Source of the DNA: CAZYPH01 sp964649095
GTDB lineage: Bacteria; Bdellovibrionota; UBA1018; UBA923
DNA: 19,911 nt
Direction of reading: 5' to 3'
Assembly (NCBI GenBank): GCA_964649095.1
Contig: CAZYPH010000034.1
Coordinates: forward strand, 1-19,911
Shown: positions 14,409 through 19,911 of the stretch, piece after piece
Position numbering within the stretch: position 1 is the stretch's first letter
How the letters are laid out: each line of letters starts with the position of its first letter
Translations under genes and position numbers: made by a program
The notes under the pieces: generated by a model
Seen by the model: only the letters and a program-made list of their open reading frames with translations
Told to the model about the DNA's origin: nothing
Databases searched by the model: none

Positions 14409-15811
14409 GCCAAGTTCCTAAATTGAGGGTGTGTCTTTAACTGTGCTAACACATGCTGTCTATCGGATTCAGTATACAAACTACTCGTGTTAATGCGGTG
14501 TATAAAATCTTCTGCAAGCGGCGCTTGTAATAGATTAAATGCCGACGCTGCAATCGTAGTCTGCGCTTTGGCACCGGTGCTAGTGCCCTTGCCCACGAAA
14601 AACTGCGACAATAATAAGTTTAATCGTGCATGGGTAGAGCCACTGTACGTAAATAACTTAAATTCGTTTGGTCCCAAATAGTGTTTTAAGGCCGTAAATG
14701 TTTCTATCGACCAAAGTGACTTATCTACTTTGTGTGAATAGAAATCATAAAAAACATAAACTATATCTGATCTTCTTAATATATTTCTTTTCCAATATGC
14801 TACGGCATCGCCTTCGAGTAGCTGCCATTCTATTGTTAACTTATTATATTGTTTTACGATGCGATTTTGACTCAGTAACTCGCGAACGATCTCGCCATAT
14901 TTTACGAGTAGTGGAAATCGATCGATATGCGTTAGGGCAAGCTCCAGGCTCGACAAGTCAGTTTCAAACGAAATGATCTCTAAGTTCGTTTCGTGCTCAA
15001 TAGTTGCGTTTAATGCCGCATCGATAGCCATCAACGCATTAGCTGCGATGCCTAGACCCACATCTAAAACCACCGTGTCGCGGTTCGCGAGCAAACTGTT
15101 TACCAGACTTGATTGATTAATATATAGAATCTGTGCCTCGCGTTCTGGGCCAATCAGCGAGTGCATGGTTTCACCCGATGCCACATGTTTCAGGCTCGTG
15201 CTTCCGTTCTCATTCGTGTGCAGGCTATGAGTATGCTCTACAGGGCGTGGTCTATTGTGGCGCCATTTGGCGTAGACGATAATGACGAGAAACAGTGCCA
15301 GAAAAAAGACCCCAAAAACCCCCTCCATGATCATAGAAAACTGACGTTGAGCAGCGTTTATGGAACGACCAATGGGTATTCTGGTTTGCTCAGTATGATC
15401 TGGTTGGTAGTGGCTTGCATCAATGTCCCAACAGCGGGGCTGATCAGCTGCGTACAAAATAGTTAGGGTGTTGTTCGGGTGTGGAGTGACCGGGATGCTC
15501 GACGCTTTTTTACTGTGGCCGTCTTTATAAATATTTTCAAAAACAGTACTCGCAAGGTCGTACACCAGTTGCCCGCGACGGTTTTTCTTAACTTTTATGA
15601 TAGACGCTTCGGCAAACTGCGGGCGGTTACGCATTGCTACATCGCATACTCTAATTTGATAGACATCGATCAATAACATTGCCGACAACAACCCAGGGAA
15701 CAACACAGCCAAAATGTACCAAACGGCTGCGTTATCATGAAAGCCTGAGGCGGTGGTTGAGGTGCGTTCGCCGATCGTATTATTCATGAAATTATCTTGA
15801 CTGCGTTTCAT
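14405..15811 (-). CDS. Membrane-anchored MnmC-like methyltransferase with N-terminal DUF3592-like region
   Basis: Residue numbers count from the ATG at 15844. An N-terminal membrane segment (about 41-60) is followed by a ~100-residue extracytoplasmic domain with a DUF3592-like strand pattern (ASIIKVKK, GQLVYDL, NTLTILYAADQP) and a second membrane segment (172-193). The cytoplasmic half resembles the MnmC-type SAM-dependent methyltransferase (DUF752): GETMHSLIGPEREAQILYI, the SAM loop VVLDVGLGIAANAL (258-270), acidic Glu294, LLEGDAVAYW, VFYDFYSHKVDKSLWSIETF, FTYSGSTHARL and GTSTGAKAQTTIA. MnmC completes mnm5U34 in tRNA; the FAD oxidase half is absent here. Possible ATG starts are 15844, 15811 and 15787. 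15811 is four nt after the deaminase stop and is used here, but 15787 is also possible. Substrate and reason for membrane anchoring are unknown. Confidence 0.72.
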   Translation of the reverse strand: MKRSQDNFMNNTIGERTSTTASGFHDNAAVWYILAVLFPGLLSAMLLIDVYQIRVCDVAMRNRPQFAEASIIKVKKNRRGQLVYDLASTVFENIYKDGHSKKASSIPVTPHPNNTLTILYAADQPRCWDIDASHYQPDHTEQTRIPIGRSINAAQRQFSMIMEGVFGVFFLALFLVIIVYAKWRHNRPRPVEHTHSLHTNENGSTSLKHVASGETMHSLIGPEREAQILYINQSSLVNSLLANRDTVVLDVGLGIAANALMAIDAALNATIEHETNLEIISFETDLSSLELALTHIDRFPLLVKYGEIVRELLSQNRIVKQYNKLTIEWQLLEGDAVAYWKRNILRRSDIVYVFYDFYSHKVDKSLWSIETFTALKHYLGPNEFKLFTYSGSTHARLNLLLSQFFVGKGTSTGAKAQTTIAASAFNLLQAPLAEDFIHRINTSSLYTESDRQHVLAQLKTHPQFRNLA

Positions 15812-15815
15812 ACCT

Positions 15816-16319
15816 TTATGCGTGTGTTTCGAGTGGCAGCACATCGATGCCCACTGATTTTAATAATTCTAGACTGTCTTTCAGGCGATAATCTTGCGCA
15901 TAATAAATCGTCCGTACATTACCCAAGTTAATCAGGCGTTTGGCGCATTGTACGCACGGAAGATGTGTGACAAACACGACTTTCTCAATAAATCGTGGTG
16001 CATCGCAATTGATGACCGCGTTTTCTTCTGAGTGCAGGCAACCACAGTTGCCTGGCTCTAACCGGTCGCAGCTATTGTGTAATCCGGTGGCGTTACCGTT
16101 GTAGCCTACGCTCAAAACTTTGCGGTAATCGGTAGAGGTAATGACCGTGCCGACGTTTAGTCTTGTGCATGTGCTACGGCTCGCAAGATCGTGCGCTAGT
16201 TTCATGTAAATTTCTTGAAACGAGGGTCGCTTTCCGAGCGAATCATTCGGGCGAAGGCTAGGATGCGCGTTCGTTGGCATGTGCTGATGATCTACTTTTG
16301 ATTCCGAAATTTCTGGCAT
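15816..16319 (-). CDS. Deoxycytidylate (dCMP) deaminase, ComEB-like
   Basis: This zinc-dependent cytoplasmic deaminase converts dCMP to dUMP for thymidylate synthesis. The 167-aa protein shows SRSTCTRLNVGTVI, then SVGYNGNATGL, then the zinc and catalytic motif HSEENAV (His96, Glu98), then THLPCVQCAKRL with zinc ligands Cys122 and Cys125. The sequence CDRLEPGNCGCLHSEENA is typical of the dCMP deaminase/ComEB branch rather than tRNA adenosine or guanine deaminases. The N-terminal ~30 residues are variable and polar. The ATG at 16319 is well supported by an AAGAGG SD nine nt upstream. It is the first gene of an operon with the MnmC-like methyltransferase (gap of four nt) and the HAD phosphatase. 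Confidence 0.88.
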   Translation of the reverse strand: MPEISESKVDHQHMPTNAHPSLRPNDSLGKRPSFQEIYMKLAHDLASRSTCTRLNVGTVITSTDYRKVLSVGYNGNATGLHNSCDRLEPGNCGCLHSEENAVINCDAPRFIEKVVFVTHLPCVQCAKRLINLGNVRTIYYAQDYRLKDSLELLKSVGIDVLPLETHA

Positions 16320-16327
16320 ATGGTTTA

Positions 16328-16333
16328 CCTCTT
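16328..16333 (-). promoter_or_regulatory. Shine-Dalgarno site of the dCMP deaminase gene
   Basis: The plus strand CCTCTT reads AAGAGG on the minus strand, eight to nine nt before the ATG at 16319. It fixes the deaminase start. It also shows that the divergent MATE gene (ATG at 16340) begins only 20 nt away. Confidence 0.6.
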
Positions 16334-16339
16334 ACGCTT

Positions 16340-17878
16340 ATGAACAAGATCAAAAAAAATATTAAGTTACGACTCGAGCGCCTGGCGTGGAGACGTAAAA
16401 CTAACAAGAACACCAAGGGCACGCAAGCAACTCGCCGCCAAACCAAACGAGAGCAGGCCGATAGGCTTGATGCTATAGACCCTATTCAGGCCGATTTATT
16501 TAGCAACGATACGATCGAGTTGCTCAAAATCGCAGTACCGTCGGTGGTAAGTCTCTTTCTGGTGAGTCTTTTGGGTTTTGTTGATTCGTTGGTGTTAGGC
16601 CGAGTGGGCGCCCATGAGTTGGCAGCTGCGGGATTAGCAACGGCGCTATTTAATCCCGGTGTGTTAGTTGGGGTGGGGCTCTTAAGTGCTGTCGATTATT
16701 TTGTGCCGAAGTCGATTGCAGAAGGACGCAAAGTTTCAGCTTTAGTTTATGCCAAAGCGAACTTGCGACTTGCGACGATTCTGTCGATTGTACTGACGTT
16801 GTTGATACAAGGATGCATGTATTTTTATGATCTTATTGGGGCCAGTGCGTCGCTAAGTCGTTCGGCTAGTGATTTTATCTACGTAGCGAGTGTTAGTTAT
16901 TTACCGCTTTTTTTGTCAATCGCTTACGCTAATTTTCTACGCGCACTTGGCAAGGCGACATTGGTCGTCGTTGCATATGTTTTTGCTAATATAGTAAATT
17001 TTGTATTTAATTATTGGTTTGTATTGAGCCCGGTTGATCCGTTTGGTGTGGCTGCATGGCTACATCGTTATTTGACGTTTTTACAGGCTAGTGCATTCTC
17101 GTCAGTATTAGCTAGGGTAGCGTGTTTTGGAGTCTTATATTTTTACTATCGTCGTGAGGTTCGGTCACTTGAAAACGATTTAGAGGCCGAGCGCTTGCAG
17201 GGTGAAAGTAAGATCATGGTGGCGGCTCCGACGACCAGTCTTTTACAACTAGGGGTTCCGGCAGCGGGCAATGCTTTTTTAGAAGTCGCCATTTTTGCTG
17301 CCGTTACTATGATGGCTGGTCGATTAAGCGAAACATCGGGGGCTGCCCATCAAGTGGTGCTGCAGCTTGCGTCGTTAACGTTTATGTTGCCGTTTGGTTT
17401 GTCAGGGGCTGCAAGTGTCGTTGTGGCCCGTGCTGTGGGTGAACATAGCTTTTTAAGAATACGATTTTTTGCCCATCGTACGCTTTATATGGCAACGAGT
17501 ATTATGATCGCTTCAGCGCTGTTATTTGTTTTTATTCCTGATCGATTGATTGGATTTTTTGATGTTTCTGAAGAAGTACATCAAGTGGCCAAAAAAATTC
17601 TCATTATCGCAGCAGCCTTTCAAATCTTTGATGGCCTACAAGTAACAGCTATCGGTATTTTGCGCGGGCTCGGTAATACCAAAATTACATTTTATGGCAA
17701 TGCGATTGGGCATTGGTTTGTGGGAATGCCCGTAGCTTGGTTTTCATGTTTTTATTTAGAAAATGGTTTGCGTGGATTGTGGCATGGCCTACTTTGCGGT
17801 TTGGCGGCTGTGTCTACCCTAATGTGTGTGGCGGTTGTTGTAGAATTGGCCCGTTATCGAAAGAAGTTTGCTGTTTAA
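16340..17878 (+). CDS. MATE-family efflux transporter with basic N-terminal tail
   Basis: This inner-membrane multidrug/toxin extrusion antiporter (NorM/DinF type) is 512 aa from the ATG at 16340; an upstream in-frame start at 16274 would overlap the divergent deaminase gene. The first membrane helix begins only near residue 62 (LLKIAVPSVVSLFLVSLLGFVDSLVLGR). The two six-helix halves are separated by a polar loop (REVRSLENDLEAERLQGES). The second half contains the typical GAAHQVVLQLASLTFMLPFGLSGAASVVVARAVG, split here as GAAHQVVLQLASLTF and MLPFGLSGAASVVVARAVG. Residues 1-45 are densely basic (KIKKNIKLRLERLAWRRK and similar), unusual for MATE proteins, which mostly span 440-480 aa. No SD is evident. 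The substrate and coupling ion cannot be told. Confidence 0.88.
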   Translation: MNKIKKNIKLRLERLAWRRKTNKNTKGTQATRRQTKREQADRLDAIDPIQADLFSNDTIELLKIAVPSVVSLFLVSLLGFVDSLVLGRVGAHELAAAGLATALFNPGVLVGVGLLSAVDYFVPKSIAEGRKVSALVYAKANLRLATILSIVLTLLIQGCMYFYDLIGASASLSRSASDFIYVASVSYLPLFLSIAYANFLRALGKATLVVVAYVFANIVNFVFNYWFVLSPVDPFGVAAWLHRYLTFLQASAFSSVLARVACFGVLYFYYRREVRSLENDLEAERLQGESKIMVAAPTTSLLQLGVPAAGNAFLEVAIFAAVTMMAGRLSETSGAAHQVVLQLASLTFMLPFGLSGAASVVVARAVGEHSFLRIRFFAHRTLYMATSIMIASALLFVFIPDRLIGFFDVSEEVHQVAKKILIIAAAFQIFDGLQVTAIGILRGLGNTKITFYGNAIGHWFVGMPVAWFSCFYLENGLRGLWHGLLCGLAAVSTLMCVAVVVELARYRKKFAV

Positions 17879-17903
17879 TTCAGCGCCCGAATTGGTGGTG
17901 GTG

Positions 17904-18707
17904 GTGCAAAAGAAATATTTAGATATTGTATCTTGGAACGTAAATGGAATCCGTTCAATTGCGTCAAAGGGATTCGTCGATTGGTTATTCCAATCAAAGG
18001 TTTCTATTTTAGGTATTCAAGAAATTAAGGCACAGACCAATCAGCTTTCCAATGATCTGCTTATGCCCTTAGGTTACGTCGGTTTTTTCTATCCTGCCAA
18101 AAAGCCTGGTTATAGCGGTACGGGGTTTTATATAAGTTCAAAGCTCAAAATGCCTCGCATCGAGTACGGTTTTGGGATCGCGCAGTATAGTCCGTTTGAT
18201 GATGAGGGCCGTGTCATTACCGCTCATTTCGACGACTTTGCCGTCGTAAATGCGTATTTTCCTAATTCGCAGCGTGATGCTGAGCGGCTGCCCTTTAAGT
18301 TAGAGTTTTGCGGGGCCATGCAAAGCCACATGAAATCACTGACCAGTACCTATAAATCGGTTCTATTGATGGGTGACTATAATATCGCGCATCAGGAGAT
18401 TGATTTAAAGAATCCGCAGTCGAATCAGAATAATGCCGGTTTTTTACCGCAAGAGCGAGCCTGGCTTACGCAGTATTTGAATGTCGGCTATATAGATACC
18501 TTTAGATATAAATACCCTGCCTTACGCGACCAGTATTCTTGGTGGAGCTACCGACCTGGTATTCGAGAGCGTAATATTGGTTGGCGTATTGATTACGTTA
18601 CCGTGAATGCAGAAAGCATTAGTAAAGTAGATGATGCGTTTATATGGCCGCACGTAGTGGGCAGTGACCACTGCCCAGTTGGAATTCGGTGGAAACAAGA
18701 GGAATAA
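17904..18707 (+). CDS. xth: Exonuclease III / AP endonuclease
   Basis: This Mg2+-dependent base-excision-repair enzyme cuts 5' to abasic sites and has 3'-5' exonuclease activity. Motifs (numbering from GTG 17904) are SWNVNGIRS (Asn12), GIQEIKA (Glu40 metal ligand), MGDYNIAHQEIDLKNP (Asp158, Asn160), YSWWSYRPG, RNIGWRIDYV and GSDHCPV (Asp255-His256). This fits the Xth/APE1 family, and the ~267-aa length is close to E. coli ExoIII (268). There is no ATG at the N-terminus: a TTG at 17868 lies inside the MATE gene, and four consecutive GTG codons occur at 17895-17904. The last is used here, with GGTGG just upstream as the only SD candidate. It is followed by orn, whose SD lies in its final codons. 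Confidence 0.9.
   Translation: MQKKYLDIVSWNVNGIRSIASKGFVDWLFQSKVSILGIQEIKAQTNQLSNDLLMPLGYVGFFYPAKKPGYSGTGFYISSKLKMPRIEYGFGIAQYSPFDDEGRVITAHFDDFAVVNAYFPNSQRDAERLPFKLEFCGAMQSHMKSLTSTYKSVLLMGDYNIAHQEIDLKNPQSNQNNAGFLPQERAWLTQYLNVGYIDTFRYKYPALRDQYSWWSYRPGIRERNIGWRIDYVTVNAESISKVDDAFIWPHVVGSDHCPVGIRWKQEE
18697..18703 (+). promoter_or_regulatory. Shine-Dalgarno site of orn
   Basis: AAGAGGA lies nine nt before the ATG at 18713, within the last codons of xth. It decides the orn start and supports coupled translation of xth and orn. Confidence 0.65.
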
Positions 18708-18712
18708 AAACT

Positions 18713-19258
18713 ATGGCAAAACCTAATGACGAAATGTCTAAATTTTTTTGGATTGATTTAGAGATGACGGGGCTTGATGTCAAAAAGGACCGTATTTTAG
18801 AAGTGGCCGCCATTGTCACGGATCTGCAGTTTAATACATTAGAAACGTACGAATCCGTTGTATGGCAGAGTCCAGAGGTAATTGCTGGTATGAATGCATG
18901 GTGTCAAAAGACGCACCGTGAGTCTGGCTTGGTAGACCGAATTCCGCATGGCAAGCCTTTAGGTGAGGTCGAGGCTGACCTATTGGCTCTCATTCATCGG
19001 CATTTTGCGGCCGATGAACGCATTGTATTGGCGGGTAACAGTGTATCGAACGATCAAGCGTTTCTATTAGAATATTGTAGAAAATTTGCAGAGCGATTGC
19101 ATTATCGCGTCATAGACGTGAGTTCTTTTAAACAAGTCTTTAAGTCTTGTTACGGGGTAAAAGTAAACAAAACAAATAAACACCGTGCCATCGATGACAT
19201 TCTAGAATCGATTGCCGAGTTGAAACATTATTTGTCGTTTATTTCTGTAAAGTCATAA
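18713..19258 (+). CDS. orn: Oligoribonuclease
   Basis: This DEDDh 3'-5' exoribonuclease degrades di- and oligonucleotides, including pGpG from cyclic di-GMP turnover, in the cytoplasm. The 181-aa protein matches E. coli Orn in length. Catalytic residues are visible: Asp15 and Glu17 in FWIDLEMTGLD, Asp114 in LAGNSVSNDQAFL, and His157 and Asp161 in KHRAIDDILESIAEL. The VIDVSSFK motif is also typical. The ATG at 18713 is chosen over the ATG at 18689 because it has a strong SD, AAGAGGA at 18697-18703, and gives the usual N-terminus. The gap to the upstream xth gene is five nt, indicating one transcript. Confidence 0.94.
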   Translation: MAKPNDEMSKFFWIDLEMTGLDVKKDRILEVAAIVTDLQFNTLETYESVVWQSPEVIAGMNAWCQKTHRESGLVDRIPHGKPLGEVEADLLALIHRHFAADERIVLAGNSVSNDQAFLLEYCRKFAERLHYRVIDVSSFKQVFKSCYGVKVNKTNKHRAIDDILESIAELKHYLSFISVKS

Positions 19259-19276
19259 CTTTAGTTAGGGGGATCT

Positions 19277-19911
19277 GTGGGGGTAGAATTAAAAACGCAT
19301 TCGATTTTTAAATATACTAATATTTGTATATATTTATGTGTGTATTTATTTTTAGGGGTTGCGCATGCCGCATTGCCAGAAGATGATTTTGTCGGCAATA
19401 CCTATAGTTTGCGATTTCATATGGCAGAAAAAAGTAGTTTAGACCCCAACTACGATGCTGGTACAGCACGCGCCTATCTCATGGGTTATTGCCAGGCGCA
19501 GCGGGCCATTGTTTTGCGCCAGATCTGCCAACACGTCGGTTGCGATTCGCGTGGTCAGGGTTACTGGAATGGTAGCAACCGCAGACGCCAGGGTGTTGAA
19601 GTCACCGACGATCTCGAAAATTTTGTGCGCCGTTACCCAAATCAAACCGAACCCGTTCATGGCATAACTTGCGTTATGCAAGTCGATCTCAATGCACATA
19701 TTGGTTTCTATATGTCTGCCGATCGTTCCAATCGTATGACGAATCGTTTAGCATTAGAAGAATTTCAGCAAGATCGCGTTCAGCAGTACGGCACTAGTTT
19801 GGTGGCTGTGCCTATCCACTACCACACTGCGCCCGACGTGGTGGGGAACCGAGAGGGGTCGGTTTATTGGGTGAGGTTGGTGCAAGGGTACCTGCAACCC
19901 CGAAACTCCCG
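19277..19911 (+). CDS. Secreted cysteine-containing protein of unknown function (3' end beyond window)
   Basis: The frame is open from a GTG at 19277 to the window end (211 codons, no stop). AGGGGGA at 19267-19273 is a good SD with a three-nt gap. The N-terminus is a clear Sec signal peptide: basic n-region, hydrophobic core ICIYLCVYLFLGV, and cleavage after AHA at residue 31. The mature part shows four cysteines (72, 84, 89 and 132) in YCQAQRAI, QICQHVGCDS and GITCVMQVDL, plausibly two disulfides, and ends within the window near SVYWVRLVQGYLQP. No family is recognised. It does not have the C-x12-C pattern of the secreted pair at 5129-7063. It follows orn after 18 nt on the same strand and may share its transcript. 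Confidence 0.7.
   Translation, partial: MGVELKTHSIFKYTNICIYLCVYLFLGVAHAALPEDDFVGNTYSLRFHMAEKSSLDPNYDAGTARAYLMGYCQAQRAIVLRQICQHVGCDSRGQGYWNGSNRRRQGVEVTDDLENFVRRYPNQTEPVHGITCVMQVDLNAHIGFYMSADRSNRMTNRLALEEFQQDRVQQYGTSLVAVPIHYHTAPDVVGNREGSVYWVRLVQGYLQPRNS

Noticed and set aside
13653..16319. Anti-phage defence system based on nucleotide deamination
   Set aside because: The deaminase has the ordinary housekeeping dCMP/ComEB motifs, and there is no sensor, nuclease, NTPase or mobile element nearby. The operon is unusual but defence is not supported.
1..19911. CRISPR array, insertion sequence, prophage or integrated element
   Set aside because: No regularly spaced direct repeats, transposase, integrase or phage structural gene was seen, and gene style is uniform across the window.

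Overview
This window looks like an ordinary, gene-dense chromosomal segment from a Gram-negative bacterium. The evidence is a TolC-type outer-membrane channel with an RND pump, an O-antigen ligase-type membrane protein, a lipoprotein, several Sec signal peptides and an oligoribonuclease. A lipoprotein with an AgmX/PglI (TonB-like) C-terminal domain and an MnmC-like methyltransferase of the 'DVGLGIAANAL' type would fit a Bdellovibrionota or deltaproteobacterial-type lineage. A gammaproteobacterium cannot be excluded, so taxonomy is left open. I saw no tRNA, rRNA, CRISPR array, insertion sequence or phage gene.

Layout from left to right. Positions 1-1227 hold the C-terminal part of a P-type cation ATPase whose upstream end looks broken. 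An MFS transporter on the minus strand converges on it. A Wzy_C/O-antigen ligase-like protein diverges from the MFS gene with only 14 nt between them and ends at a bidirectional terminator-like structure (3842-3905). From 7063 down to 3919 a minus-strand cluster encodes two related secreted proteins (6092-7063 and 5129-6040), the MTA/SAH nucleosidase MtnN, and an AgmX/PglI-domain lipoprotein. The leaders here are structured: the mtnN start codon lies in the loop of a perfect 11-bp inverted repeat, one Shine-Dalgarno (SD) site is a run of eight G, and another can pair with an upstream anti-SD. An AT-rich divergent intergenic region (7064-7337) separates this cluster from an unrecognised plus-strand gene (7338-8162).

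The middle holds trpS (minus strand), then a TolC-RND efflux pair (9299-13725) joined by an ATGA overlap and lacking any adaptor gene. Convergent with it is a minus-strand operon: dCMP deaminase (15816-16319), then a membrane-anchored MnmC-like methyltransferase (14405-15811), then a HAD phosphatase (13653-14408). The right end runs plus-strand: a MATE transporter with a basic N-terminal tail, exonuclease III/AP endonuclease, oligoribonuclease, and a secreted, cysteine-containing protein cut by the window edge.

The content is largely transport (five transporters), envelope, and nucleotide or nucleic-acid housekeeping. The least conventional parts are the methyltransferase fusion and its operon, the pair of C-x12-C secreted proteins with their unusual leaders, and the mtnN start-codon hairpin. 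I found no clear undescribed defence or mobile system.
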